DNA of 64,000 bases from Bog-950 sp046329495 (GTDB taxonomy: Bacteria; Bacteroidota; Bacteroidia; Chitinophagales; LD1), in contig JAXLUO010000002.1 in the NCBI GenBank assembly GCA_046329495.1, positions 1 through 64,000 of the forward strand, read 5' to 3'. The position numbers were made by a program, and so were the translations under genes. Shown here in pieces: positions 41,006-50,053 of the stretch (positions within the stretch are counted from its first letter, which is position 1; every line of letters begins with the position of its first letter). The notes below the pieces were generated by a model. That model worked only from the letters and a program-made list of their open reading frames with translations, did no database searches and was not told the origin of the DNA.

Positions 41006-41446
41006 ATGCTAAAACTGCAGGTTCCGCAACTTTTGTTCAATAAAACGCCGGTTTACCGCCTTCCGGCTGATTCCGGTGTGGAAAAAATTTTAACAAACGG
41101 TCCTAATTCTAAGCAAGTTTTAATCCTTACGGGTTATTCGGCCGGGGAATTGCCCGAGGCAGAGAAAGCACAATTGCTTAAAATACTGGGGGCCTGTAAG
41201 TTACAGGAGCAGGATATATTAATTACCGGCGAATACAGCAACGCGATGCGCAAGGCCGCAGGCATACAGAAGGTGCTGATATTTGGGGACAACGCGGCGG
41301 TGGGTTCCCTAAACTTCCCGAAGCACCGCTTAACCACGGTAGATGGTGTGCAATATATAAAGACAGAGAGCCTGGCGAACCTGAGTAAAAACGATGTGGC
41401 CAAAAAGCAGCTTTGGGGCGAACTGAAACGCCTGTTTGGCATTTAA
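41006..41446 (+). CDS. Conserved small protein, possible HolD (DNA polymerase III psi)-like
   Basis: A 146-residue soluble protein without an assigned family. Visible pattern: 'QVLILTGYSAGELPEAEKAQ', 'LLKILGACKLQEQDILITGE', 'VLIFGDNAAVGSL' and C-terminal 'LANLSKNDVAKKQLWGELKR'. The layout (hydrophobic strand, helix, strand, and a final 'L-x(2)-L/P-x(3-5)-K-x-x-LW-x-x-L' helix) is like the degenerate uracil-glycosylase fold of HolD, the psi subunit of the clamp loader. This is a guess from pattern, not a firm assignment. rdgB, a nucleotide-pool enzyme, follows after 15 bp on the same strand. Confidence 0.5.
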   Translation: MLKLQVPQLLFNKTPVYRLPADSGVEKILTNGPNSKQVLILTGYSAGELPEAEKAQLLKILGACKLQEQDILITGEYSNAMRKAAGIQKVLIFGDNAAVGSLNFPKHRLTTVDGVQYIKTESLANLSKNDVAKKQLWGELKRLFGI

Positions 41447-41461
41447 CCTTAAACACCCTTT

Positions 41462-42043
41462 ATGCAATTGATATTTGCTACAAGTAACCAGCACAAACTG
41501 GCAGAGGTGCGCAGCATGGCACCGGCCGGTATGGAAATTAAAGGCCTGCGCGATATTGGTTTTGAAGGCGAACTGCCCGAAACCCAGGCTACTATTGAGG
41601 GTAACTCGCTGCAAAAGGCAGAACATCTTTCAAAACTGTATAACTGCGCCTGTTTTTCGGAAGATACAGGATTGGAAATTGATGCATTAAACGGCGAGCC
41701 TGGTGTTTACAGCGCCCGTTATGCGGGTGAGAAGGCTACCTATGAAGATAACGTGAATAAAGTTTTAAGCGCTATGCAGGGCCAAGGCAACCGCAAGGCC
41801 CGGTTTAAAACGGTTATTACATACTATAGCGGGGGTACTTACGTTCAGTTTGAAGGCATTACCGAAGGAACGATACTGGAAACACCCCGTGGCGCAAGCG
41901 GTTTTGGGTACGACCCTATATTTGAACCCGCCGGCAGCAGCAAAAGCTATGCAGAGATGGATATGGACGAGAAAAACAGCTACAGCCACCGCAAAAAAAG
42001 TTTCGTAAAGTTTGCCAACCATTTGAAACAAATGGCCGTCTAA
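41462..42043 (+). CDS. rdgB: XTP/dITP diphosphatase (RdgB/HAM1 family)
   Basis: Hydrolyses non-canonical purine triphosphates (ITP, dITP, XTP) to monophosphates, keeping them out of DNA and RNA. 193 residues, typical length. The N-terminal 'MQLIFATSNQHKLAEVRSMA' is the substrate loop; 'ACFSEDTGLEIDALNGEPGV' with 'YSARYAG' is the catalytic core; 'GASGFGYDPIFEPAGSSKSY' and 'SHRKKSFVKF' complete the site. Preceded by the HolD-like gene and followed by the ECF sigma gene 53 bp on. Confidence 0.96.
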   Translation: MQLIFATSNQHKLAEVRSMAPAGMEIKGLRDIGFEGELPETQATIEGNSLQKAEHLSKLYNCACFSEDTGLEIDALNGEPGVYSARYAGEKATYEDNVNKVLSAMQGQGNRKARFKTVITYYSGGTYVQFEGITEGTILETPRGASGFGYDPIFEPAGSSKSYAEMDMDEKNSYSHRKKSFVKFANHLKQMAV

Positions 42044-42096
42044 TTATTGAAGATTGGCCATAAACCTTATCTTTAGATAACCCTTAAGAGCCAAAC

Positions 42097-42672
42097 ATGA
42101 GTTCAATCGTCTTTCAAGGTTTTACGGAACAGCAGATAATTGAAGGCTGCGTGAAGAACGACCGCAAGTTTCAGCAGTTGCTGTACAACCTGTTTAGCAG
42201 CAAGATGTTTGCGGTGTGTTTGCGCTATGCCAACGAGTATAACAGCGCCCAGGATTTATTGCAGGAAGGTTTTGTAAAAGTGTTCCGCAATATTGAGAAG
42301 TTCCGCGGAGACGGATCATTTGAAGGTTGGGTGCGCCGTATTTTTGTAAACACCGCTATTGAACATTACCGCAAGCAGGTGAACATGTATGCCATACATG
42401 ACAGCGATGCAAAAGCCTATGAGTATTACGAGGATAATGCGCTGGAGAACCTAAAGCAGCAGGATATCGTAAACATGATACAGAAATTGAGTGATGGTTA
42501 CCGCACGGTATTTAACCTGTATATAATTGAAGGGTATTCGCATAAAGAAATTGGTGACATGCTGAATATATCGGAAGGAACCAGCAAATCGCAGTTGGCA
42601 CGCGCCCGCTACCTGCTGCAGAAAATGATAATTGAACAAAGCGGGGCTGTTAAACACAAAACAAACAGTTAA
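42097..42672 (+). CDS. ECF-type RNA polymerase sigma factor
   Basis: A 191-residue alternative sigma factor. Region 2 reads 'MFAVCLRYANEYNSAQDLLQ' and 'EGFVKVFRNIEKFRGDGSFE', followed by 'GWVRRIFVNTAIEHYRK'; region 4 reads 'LSDGYRTVFNLYIIEGYSHK' and 'EIGDMLNISEGTSKSQLARA'. No region 3. It is followed after 48 bp by a membrane protein gene with an anti-sigma-like layout, as usual for the phylum. The extracytoplasmic signal is unknown. Confidence 0.93.
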   Translation: MSSIVFQGFTEQQIIEGCVKNDRKFQQLLYNLFSSKMFAVCLRYANEYNSAQDLLQEGFVKVFRNIEKFRGDGSFEGWVRRIFVNTAIEHYRKQVNMYAIHDSDAKAYEYYEDNALENLKQQDIVNMIQKLSDGYRTVFNLYIIEGYSHKEIGDMLNISEGTSKSQLARARYLLQKMIIEQSGAVKHKTNS

Positions 42673-42720
42673 GCATTAGTGAAACAAAAACGTTGAAGTA
42701 GCGATAAACATTTACACGGT

Positions 42721-43467
42721 ATGGAAGAGAAGATGATGAAAGACTTTGATAGAAACATAGAGCGCGCGCTTAGCGATTACTCGGTGGCACCACCCTTTGG
42801 TGTGTGGAACCGTATACAATCGGAACTGGATGCAGCAGAACCTGCACCGGTGGTAGCAGCACCGCTTATTCCGCGTGGTGTGTTGGCGGGTTTCTTTGCC
42901 GGTGCGGCTTTAATTGGTACACTGGTAGGCGGTTGGTTTATGTATAACAACAGCGGCACACCTGTGCAACAAGCCCCGGCTACTGCTATTGAAACAAAAA
43001 CCGAACAAAGTACACCTGCTATAACAACGCAGCCTGTGCAGCCTAATACCGGCACTACCCTTGTAGCTGCCAACCCCATTAGCAAAAACAACAGTGTTAA
43101 GGCGCAGGTTACAGAAAATACCAAGCCTGAAATTAAAGCAGAAGCAAATGGCGGCTTTACCGAACAACCGGTGGCCGGTGTAACAGCGTTAAACAATACT
43201 ACAACCCAGCAGGTTAGCGAAACTACGGCTGAGGCCTACTACTTCCCTCCTGTTGACATTAACACACCGGAAGAGCATAACGAAGAAGTGGTTGCCGATT
43301 TATACCGTGGCTATAACACACCGAACATTGGTGAGCAAAAACCTGCAGAGGCAAAAAAGAAAAGCAGCAGCAGCAGCGATTCGCACATGAAGTTTAAGAA
43401 GAAAAGAAAACCACGTGGCGGATTCTCTTACGGCCGTTTAAACCGTTTGAAGCCGGGTAGCCGCTAA
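42721..43467 (+). CDS. Single-pass membrane protein, putative anti-sigma factor
   Basis: A 248-residue protein: a cytoplasmic N-terminus of about 57 residues ('FDRNIERALSDYSVAPPFGV' then 'WNRIQSELD'), one membrane helix ('GVLAGFFAGAALIGTLVGGW'), then a long Thr/Pro/Gln-rich periplasmic segment and a basic Ser-rich C-terminus ('KKKSSSSSDSHMKFKKKRKP'). The N-terminal 'PP.gVW..I...L' pattern is common in genes following ECF sigma genes in Bacteroidota, and the topology fits an anti-sigma factor that holds the sigma factor at the membrane. No named anti-sigma domain is evident. It ends at a strong terminator. Confidence 0.65.
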   Translation: MEEKMMKDFDRNIERALSDYSVAPPFGVWNRIQSELDAAEPAPVVAAPLIPRGVLAGFFAGAALIGTLVGGWFMYNNSGTPVQQAPATAIETKTEQSTPAITTQPVQPNTGTTLVAANPISKNNSVKAQVTENTKPEIKAEANGGFTEQPVAGVTALNNTTTQQVSETTAEAYYFPPVDINTPEEHNEEVVADLYRGYNTPNIGEQKPAEAKKKSSSSSDSHMKFKKKRKPRGGFSYGRLNRLKPGSR

Positions 43468-43487
43468 ACCAGCTATTAAACCTTTAT

Positions 43488-43522
43488 AAAACGGGGCTGC
43501 TTTAAAAGCACCCCGTTTTTTT
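43488..43522 (+). terminator. Rho-independent terminator after the sigma/anti-sigma unit
   Basis: AAAACGGGG (43488-43496) pairs with CCCCGTTTT, with inner pairing of TGCTTT and AAAGCA, and a run of seven T. Placed 20 bp after the stop codon. Confidence 0.75.
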
Positions 43523-43539
43523 ATTTTCACCACGTGGCT

Positions 43540-46077
43540 ATGCGATTTACTTTACTGCTGCTTAGTTTGTTTACCGCCCTGCAAAGCCATGCCCTGTATA
43601 TTAAAGGCACGGTAACCGATACCAAGGGCAATCCGCTACCCTACACTAACATCTATGTAAAGGGGACCTCCAACGGCACCTCGGCCAACGCCCAGGGCGA
43701 GTATCAACTGGAAGTAAAAACCGGTTTGTTTGAAGTGATCTACCAGCACTTAGGTTACACCCAAAAAACGGAGACGATTGTAGTAGCCCTACAGGATGTA
43801 ACCCGCGATGTAACCCTGGAAGCATCGGAATACATAATGCCCGAGGTGGTGGTAAACGCCGGCGAAGACCCGGCCATTGCGGTTATCAAAAAGGCCATTG
43901 AGCGGCGTAAGTTTTTTTTAAATGCCGTTGAGAGCTATAGTTGCGATGCGTATGTAAAAGGCATGCAGCGCATAACTGCTGCACCGGAGTGGGCTAAGAA
44001 GCGGCTAAAAGGATATGGGATTACATTGAAGAAGGACGGAACCACTATACTATACCTGAGCGAAAGCAAATCGAAGTTGTTTTATAAGAAGCCGGGTAAG
44101 TTTCATGAGGTGATTTACAGTAGTAAGGTAAGCGGTAAGTCACAGGGGTTTACCTACAACAGCGCGCAGGACTTTTACTTTAACTTTTACGAACGCAACA
44201 TTACCATACCGGTAATTGCGGCCCGTCCGTTTGTATCGCCTTTAAGCGAGAATGCTTTTAGTTATTACAACTTTAAAATGTTGGGGGCTTACCAGGAAGG
44301 TGGCAGGCTGATAAACAAAATACAGGTAATACCTAAAAGCAAAAGCGGCCCTTGTTTTAGCGGCACATTAAGCATTGTAGAAGATAACTGGAATATACAT
44401 TCGCTGGAGTTACACCTGACTACCGATAACGGTATACAATACATCGATTCCTTATTAGTAACGCAATACTTTATACCCGTTAAGGATGATTTGTGGTTGC
44501 CTACACAGCAGCGGTATGATGCCACGGGCAGCTTTCTTGGCTTAAAAGGTGATGGCTATTACCTGGGTATATTTAAGAACTATGAACTGAATAACAGTTT
44601 TGGTGCACCGACCGATTCTACCAAAGCACTTACTGCCAAGGAGGAGAAGAAACAGCGGAAAGCACAGGAGAAGGTAGAAGCCAAAATCTTTACTTCTGAA
44701 ATTATCAAGATAGAGAACGAGGCTAATCAGCGCGATTCGGCTTATTGGGATAGTATACGGCCTATACCCTTAACGGCCATGGAAATGGAAGATTATGAGG
44801 TGAAGGACAGCATACAAACCATTAAGGAAAGCAAGGCTTTTAAAGATTCGACGGATAAGAAGTTGAATACGCCGGGGTTCTTTTCGTTGCTCACCGGGTA
44901 TACTGTTCAGAAGCAATACAAGCAGATACAGGTGCAGTTTCCGGCGCTGTTGACCATCTTTAACTTCAATACGGTTGAAGGAGCGAACCTTACGTTTAAA
45001 CTACGCATACAAAAAACATGGAAGAAGGATTTTAAACGCATCTACTTTGAGCCTGCTTTCCGTTATGGGTTTACCAATAAGGAGTGGAACTACTATGCCA
45101 CCTTTGGCTGGCGCATCAGCCAAAAGCGGGATGAGAACCTGAGTATCAGCGGGGGTAAGAGTATCAGTCAGTTTAATATGGAGCAGCCGCAACCGGCCTG
45201 GGGTAATACCTGGACGAGCTTGATCTTCCGCCACAACTACATGAAGATATACGAGCAGTATTACGCTACCATTGCTTACTCGCGCGAGTTATATAACGGC
45301 ATTTATGGAGGGCTGCGGATATTCTATGCACAACGCTACCCGCTGGAGAACACCAATCACTTTTCGTTTTTCCCAAAGGTAAAAAGCCAGTATACAGCTA
45401 ATGGTATGGATATACCGGGTGTTACCTACGACAACGACAATATAACAAGGCACAATACCCTACGTATTGATGTTGCGTTCCATTTTGTGTTTGGTCAACA
45501 ATATGTAACGCGGCCCGATTTTAAAATACGTACGGAGAGTAAGTATCCTGAGTTATATATCAACTATAAGCGCGGCATACCTGTTAAAGGGGTAAGCGAT
45601 TTAGATTATGATATGGTAGAAGCTAAACTGGAAGGATTTATTGATGCGAAGTTGGCAGGTAAGCTATTCTATCGCTTTGGTGGTGGTGGTTTTCCTACGG
45701 CTAAGAACATTCAATACAGCGACTACAAACATTTTTACGGTAACTTTATGACCCAGGGCGAAACGGACCTGCTGGGCTTTTTCGGGTTAAAGTATTACCG
45801 CCACAGCACCAGCAAGTATTGGGCAGAAGCGCATTTGGAGCATAACTTTGGCGGACTACTGTTTAATAAAATACCGGGGTGGCGTAAGTTGAAACTTCAG
45901 GAGATACTGGGCTTCCATTTTCTATACACACCAACGCGCAAGCAATACTTTCAGTTAGATATTGGCATAGCCAATATTTTAAAAGTGTTGCGCGCAGATT
46001 TTGTGGCAGCGTTTGAAGCCGATGGACATAAGTACTTTGGTGCGCGTATTGCTACTCCGCTTTACTTTGGCAAATAG
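43540..46077 (+). CDS. DUF5686 outer-membrane protein with carboxypeptidase-regulatory-like domain
   Basis: An 845-residue exported protein. The ATG at 43540 (MRFTLLLLSLFTALQSHA) is preferred over a GTG at 43534. After the signal peptide comes a CarboxypepD_reg-like domain of about 80 residues ('LYIKGTVTDTKGNPLPYTNI', 'YVKGTSNGTSANAQGEYQLE'), as in the plug-adjacent part of TonB receptors. The remaining 700 residues are DUF5686: 'AIAVIKKAIERRKFFLNAVE' with 'SYSCDAYVKGMQRI', and a C-terminal part of alternating strands ending in 'YFGARIATPLYFGK', which looks like an outer-membrane beta-barrel. Role unknown; family members are confined mostly to Bacteroidota. Confidence 0.85.
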   Translation: MRFTLLLLSLFTALQSHALYIKGTVTDTKGNPLPYTNIYVKGTSNGTSANAQGEYQLEVKTGLFEVIYQHLGYTQKTETIVVALQDVTRDVTLEASEYIMPEVVVNAGEDPAIAVIKKAIERRKFFLNAVESYSCDAYVKGMQRITAAPEWAKKRLKGYGITLKKDGTTILYLSESKSKLFYKKPGKFHEVIYSSKVSGKSQGFTYNSAQDFYFNFYERNITIPVIAARPFVSPLSENAFSYYNFKMLGAYQEGGRLINKIQVIPKSKSGPCFSGTLSIVEDNWNIHSLELHLTTDNGIQYIDSLLVTQYFIPVKDDLWLPTQQRYDATGSFLGLKGDGYYLGIFKNYELNNSFGAPTDSTKALTAKEEKKQRKAQEKVEAKIFTSEIIKIENEANQRDSAYWDSIRPIPLTAMEMEDYEVKDSIQTIKESKAFKDSTDKKLNTPGFFSLLTGYTVQKQYKQIQVQFPALLTIFNFNTVEGANLTFKLRIQKTWKKDFKRIYFEPAFRYGFTNKEWNYYATFGWRISQKRDENLSISGGKSISQFNMEQPQPAWGNTWTSLIFRHNYMKIYEQYYATIAYSRELYNGIYGGLRIFYAQRYPLENTNHFSFFPKVKSQYTANGMDIPGVTYDNDNITRHNTLRIDVAFHFVFGQQYVTRPDFKIRTESKYPELYINYKRGIPVKGVSDLDYDMVEAKLEGFIDAKLAGKLFYRFGGGGFPTAKNIQYSDYKHFYGNFMTQGETDLLGFFGLKYYRHSTSKYWAEAHLEHNFGGLLFNKIPGWRKLKLQEILGFHFLYTPTRKQYFQLDIGIANILKVLRADFVAAFEADGHKYFGARIATPLYFGK

Positions 46078-46080
46078 ACT

Positions 46081-47385
46081 TTAGTTTTTAGGCGGTTCGC
46101 CCATACTCATTTCCTTAATACACTCCACCAGTTTATCCAAATCGCGCGTGGTGGTGTAAACGTGCGGAGTAATACGAACGCCCTTTAAAGCTTCAAAATT
46201 AACTACACTGGCGTGTATCTTCCTGCTGTCGAACAGCTTGCGATCAATTTCTTCAGGCTTCCAGCCTTCTACCGTAAAGGTGGCCAGGGCACAGCTAAAC
46301 TCAGGTTTTAGCGAGGTGTAAAGTTTTACTTTGGGCAGGTCTTTCACTTTATTGCACCAGTAATTTTTGAGGTAACGCAGGCGTTCTTCTTTGCGCTTGC
46401 CACCAATCAGGTAGTGGAAGTCGATAGCATTACCAATGGCCATTTCGGCTGCAAAGGAGCGCGTGCCCAGGCTTTCGAACTTGCGTATATCCTCCCCATC
46501 GGGTGTAGGTGCCGAAAGCAGCGCCCATATCTTGCCTATCTTCTCCTTGCGGATATACATAAACCCGGTACCGAACGGCGCGCACATCCATTTGTGCAAA
46601 CTGGTGGCAAAGTAATCGCAATTAAGGTCGCTTATCTTATAATCGAGATGTACGAAAGAGTGAGAGCCATCAACCAGCACCTCGCAGCCTTTAGCATGCG
46701 CCATGTCCGCAATTTTGCGGGCGGGCAGAACCTGGCCAGTCCAGTTCATCATGTGGGTAACATGCACCAGTTTAGTTTTAGCGGTTATCGCATCGCTGAA
46801 CTTATTTACAATGGCCGATTCATCTTCTAAAGGGAACTCCCAATCCAGCCATACCAGTTTGATACCATCCCGTTTTTCGCGCTGTTTCCAGGCGTTCATC
46901 ATATTCGGGTAATCGTATTTGCTCAGCACCACCTCATCGCCGGCTTTTAGCGGTAAGCCGAAGATGATGGAATTTAACCCCTCGGTAGTATTGCGGTTAA
47001 TGGCGATTTCCTCAGGTGAACAGCCCGCCAGCTCCGCCAATTTACCACGCAAAGGTTCGCGGCCCTGGTCAAGTATGCGCCACATGTAATACGAGGGCGC
47101 TTCGTTACTGTATTGGTAAAACCGAATGTGTGCATCCTGCACCGGTTTAGGCTGCGGACTTACGCCACCGTTATTGAGGTTGATAACATTAGGCGACACT
47201 GTGTATTGCTCGCGTATCAGGCTCCAAAAGTCTTCGTCATTTGCTGCTTCGCCGGGTGGTAGTGTATTAATTCTTTTCAAGTGTTGCTGCAACAGGGCAG
47301 CCTGCGCGGGCTGCATCCACTCCAGTAATGATAAACCGGTTGTTGCTATAGCAGCGCGTTGTAAGAAGCTTTTCCGGTTTAGCAT
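46081..47385 (-). CDS. Exported class V aminotransferase-fold protein
   Basis: A 434-residue PLP fold-type I protein of the isopenicillin-N-epimerase/cysteine desulfurase group. The N-terminus 'MLNRKSFLQRAAIATTGLSL' has a Tat-like look (N-R-K-S-F-L) followed by 'LEWMQPAQA', so export in folded form is plausible. Conserved segments: 'INLNNGGVSPQPKPVQDAHI', 'INRNTTEGLNSIIFGLPL', 'VLVDGSHSFVHLDYKIS' and the cofactor lysine in 'DYFATSLHKWMCAPFGTGFM'. Substrate unknown. It converges on the DUF5686 gene with a 3-bp gap and lies 12 bp downstream of the nucleoside phosphorylase. Confidence 0.88.
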   Translation of the reverse strand: MLNRKSFLQRAAIATTGLSLLEWMQPAQAALLQQHLKRINTLPPGEAANDEDFWSLIREQYTVSPNVINLNNGGVSPQPKPVQDAHIRFYQYSNEAPSYYMWRILDQGREPLRGKLAELAGCSPEEIAINRNTTEGLNSIIFGLPLKAGDEVVLSKYDYPNMMNAWKQREKRDGIKLVWLDWEFPLEDESAIVNKFSDAITAKTKLVHVTHMMNWTGQVLPARKIADMAHAKGCEVLVDGSHSFVHLDYKISDLNCDYFATSLHKWMCAPFGTGFMYIRKEKIGKIWALLSAPTPDGEDIRKFESLGTRSFAAEMAIGNAIDFHYLIGGKRKEERLRYLKNYWCNKVKDLPKVKLYTSLKPEFSCALATFTVEGWKPEEIDRKLFDSRKIHASVVNFEALKGVRITPHVYTTTRDLDKLVECIKEMSMGEPPKN

Positions 47386-47397
47386 AAGCGATAAGAT

Positions 47398-48282
47398 TTA
47401 GGTAGTAAGCAATTCCAGCACTTCTCCTACGGCACGTTCAACAGCACCTTTCGGATCATTACTAAATGTATGATTGATACGGTTGGCCAGAATTACGTTA
47501 ATAGACAAGCAGCGATGACCCATAATTTTAGCCATGCCATACAAGGCACTTGTTTCCATTTCGAGGTTGGTTACACGAAAATGCTTATGGCGGAAACTAT
47601 GCAGTACTTCCGTCATGTTAGGGAACCTGCCGGCTGCACGTAAACACCTGCCCTGCGGCGCGTAAAAACCGGCAGCCGTTACGGTAGTGCCGCGTTTGTA
47701 GTGCTGCTCAAATTTTTGCAACAGGCCTTCATCGGCACTGGCTATGTAGGGCTTTACATCGCTAAAATGCGGGCGGATGTGATTATTAAAAGCCTCCAAG
47801 TAAACGGTTTCCTGTATGCTGTTTTCGTGCTCGTAAAAATGTAATAAGCCATCCAGGCCAATACCTATTTCAGAAATAATTACTGATTCCACCGGCACAT
47901 TTTCGTCCAACGCACCCGAGGTGCCCAAACGAATAATCTCCAATGACTTCTTCTCGCCCTTCACCTCGCGCTTTTGCAAATCGATGTTTGCTAATGCGTC
48001 CAGTTCGTTCATTACAATATCGATATTATCGGTACTGATGCCGGTAGAAATTACAGTAAGCTGTTTGTTATTTAAGTAACCCGTGTGGGTGATAAACTCG
48101 CGATACTGCACCTTGTGTTGCACGCTATCGAAATACTTGCTGATTTGCTCTACGCGTGCCGGATCGCCCACGGTTATAATGGTATCGGCAATTTGATGCG
48201 GATGCAGATGCAAATGATAGATACTTCCATCGGGGTGTAACACCAGTTCCGATTCGGCAATAGTTTGGTTATTCATACTCAC
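47398..48282 (-). CDS. Nucleoside phosphorylase (uridine/purine phosphorylase family)
   Basis: A 294-residue PNP/UDP family enzyme that splits nucleosides with phosphate. Signatures: 'IITVGDPARVEQISKYF' (phosphate-binding GDP motif), 'VISTGISTDNIDIVMNELDA', 'EIIRLGTSGALDENVPVESV' and 'VTNLEMETSALYGMAKIMGH', where the Glu-Met-Glu segment binds ribose. Closest in look to uridine phosphorylase-like proteins of the phylum. The first two codons could be skipped (ATG at 48276). The gene overlaps the end of the protease gene by 4 bp, so translation is probably coupled. Confidence 0.9.
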   Translation of the reverse strand: MSMNNQTIAESELVLHPDGSIYHLHLHPHQIADTIITVGDPARVEQISKYFDSVQHKVQYREFITHTGYLNNKQLTVISTGISTDNIDIVMNELDALANIDLQKREVKGEKKSLEIIRLGTSGALDENVPVESVIISEIGIGLDGLLHFYEHENSIQETVYLEAFNNHIRPHFSDVKPYIASADEGLLQKFEQHYKRGTTVTAAGFYAPQGRCLRAAGRFPNMTEVLHSFRHKHFRVTNLEMETSALYGMAKIMGHRCLSINVILANRINHTFSNDPKGAVERAVGEVLELLTT

Positions 48283-50012
48283 TGAGCTTTACACCACTTA
48301 AATGTTTTTGAGCCGTTTGTTCCCTGCACATGAACCAGGTAAATGCCGGCGGGCAAATATGCGTTGTGGTAGGTATACAGTTGCTGACTTTCCTCAACCG
48401 TACTAATAACGCTACCGGTTACAGCTACAACACTAACCTGCAAGGGTTGTGCGCTTTCGTTTTTAATACCAAAAAAATCGTTGCTATTGATAAAGCTTAC
48501 ATTGTTTAAAACCTGTTCCTGCAGCGCGGTAAGCCCACAATCATTTCCTGGGTCAAATGCAATAATTCCCCTGTCGAACAGGTGTTGCAGCAACCGGCAA
48601 TGATAATGCCCTCCGGTTAAATCGCTATCAGCCTGCAACAGCAGGTAGCCTGCATCCGTCATACTCATATCTGCCGCATAGCCATAATGTGCTTCAAAAA
48701 TCAAACTATCGGTAGCCAGGCGTCCAAGATCATCGTGTATATTCATTAACAAGGCCGACCAAATTTCTGCATTCTTATATACTGAACCCGAAATAAGATT
48801 GGTAGGATACACCTTGCTACTGTTCACTACACGTCCGTTCCAATAATTATTGTGGCCATCCCAGTTAAATACCCACTCGCTTTTATACGTATCCAATGCT
48901 TTGCTGTACGAGGCCGCTACATAATCACCAAACGCTTCATCCAGTGAGTTACGTTCGCTACCGAGGTTACTGCCGGGTGATGCATTATAGGATAGAAAAT
49001 GTCCGTATTCATGCGTTAGTACGTCTGCATCTTCTGCATCATCAATACCTCCGGTACCGTAGTTTAACGTAGGCGGCAAACCCATGGGCGAGAAATAAGA
49101 CTGATCGGCTGTGCCTGAGTGCGTATCTACCCAAACCAATTGATCGGCGATATTAAAACCGAGCGTGTGCACATGATTGCGCATGTTGTTCAAATGGTAA
49201 AAGGCATTTACATCCTCAAAGCCGGTTTGCGAACGATTAAAATTAAACGTACCATCCAGCGAAATAGCAGGCAACACCTGGGGCGAATCGATATCCTTAA
49301 TTGTTACGTATTGATTCCACAACTGGAATTGACTACCGGTATAGGTTGCCACAAATGTTACAGGTTTTAACTCGGCCTGTAGCCACGGACTATTAGTATC
49401 GTTTTGATCCAAATCGGTACCGGTATAAACCTGATGGGCCGTAGTTAATGGATCGGGATTAAATACATTACCGGTAACTACTGAATCCTGGTTGGCATAC
49501 GAGCGCACATCTCTACGGAAAAATTCGTTGCCGTTTCGGCGGATTATTTCAAAGCCATTTTCAATAACGCGCGAAGCAAGAAAAGCTTCTTTAGTTTCGC
49601 GGTCTACGGCAATTACAGCGCCTTCTCCCGCCATTGCCACAGCTACATTCCAGCCTTTGGTATAAAAGCTATTATCCAATACCGATGTTACAAGGTTATT
49701 TCTATTGATGTTGACCTTTATCTCGCTTTGGTATACTTCAATACCCCGGTATAACTGAACGAAACTAAAATGCCATCCGCCGGGGCTTTCGGTTTTGTAT
49801 TTAAACTGAAGCGTAACATCCGGTGCGTTTAAATTCGCTGAATAACCTTTCAGGAAAGCGGCCACCGCTGCTTCAGCTACATCGCCTTTGAGTAGTACCT
49901 TAGGAAAGGTAGTAGCACAAAAGCCTTTATAATCAGCAACAAGGCGCTCCTGCTTTTGGGCGAAAACCTGCAAGGATATAGCACTCAAAAAAAATAAAAT
50001 CACTTTCCGCAT
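48279..50012 (-). CDS. Secreted thermolysin-like zinc metalloprotease with T9SS domain
   Basis: A 577-residue exported peptidase. The ATG at 50012 begins a good signal peptide (MRKVILFFLSAISLQVFAQ); an ATG at 50042 adds ten residues. An FTP/PepSY-type propeptide ('LQFKYKTESPGGWHFSFVQL') precedes the catalytic domain, with zinc motif HEYGH starting at His334 ('VLTHEYGHFLSYNASPG') and the third ligand in 'RNSLDEAFGDYVAASY'. This fits the M4/M36 fungalysin-thermolysin clan. The last 75 or so residues ('SINGSVISTVEESQQL'-like, ending 'AGIYLVHVQGTNGSKTFKWC') are a type IX sorting domain. Likely an extracellular nutrient protease. Confidence 0.88.
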   Translation of the reverse strand: MRKVILFFLSAISLQVFAQKQERLVADYKGFCATTFPKVLLKGDVAEAAVAAFLKGYSANLNAPDVTLQFKYKTESPGGWHFSFVQLYRGIEVYQSEIKVNINRNNLVTSVLDNSFYTKGWNVAVAMAGEGAVIAVDRETKEAFLASRVIENGFEIIRRNGNEFFRRDVRSYANQDSVVTGNVFNPDPLTTAHQVYTGTDLDQNDTNSPWLQAELKPVTFVATYTGSQFQLWNQYVTIKDIDSPQVLPAISLDGTFNFNRSQTGFEDVNAFYHLNNMRNHVHTLGFNIADQLVWVDTHSGTADQSYFSPMGLPPTLNYGTGGIDDAEDADVLTHEYGHFLSYNASPGSNLGSERNSLDEAFGDYVAASYSKALDTYKSEWVFNWDGHNNYWNGRVVNSSKVYPTNLISGSVYKNAEIWSALLMNIHDDLGRLATDSLIFEAHYGYAADMSMTDAGYLLLQADSDLTGGHYHCRLLQHLFDRGIIAFDPGNDCGLTALQEQVLNNVSFINSNDFFGIKNESAQPLQVSVVAVTGSVISTVEESQQLYTYHNAYLPAGIYLVHVQGTNGSKTFKWCKAQ

Positions 50013-50053
50013 AACAGCACATTCAATAGCGTAACAACGCATCTCTAAAATAG

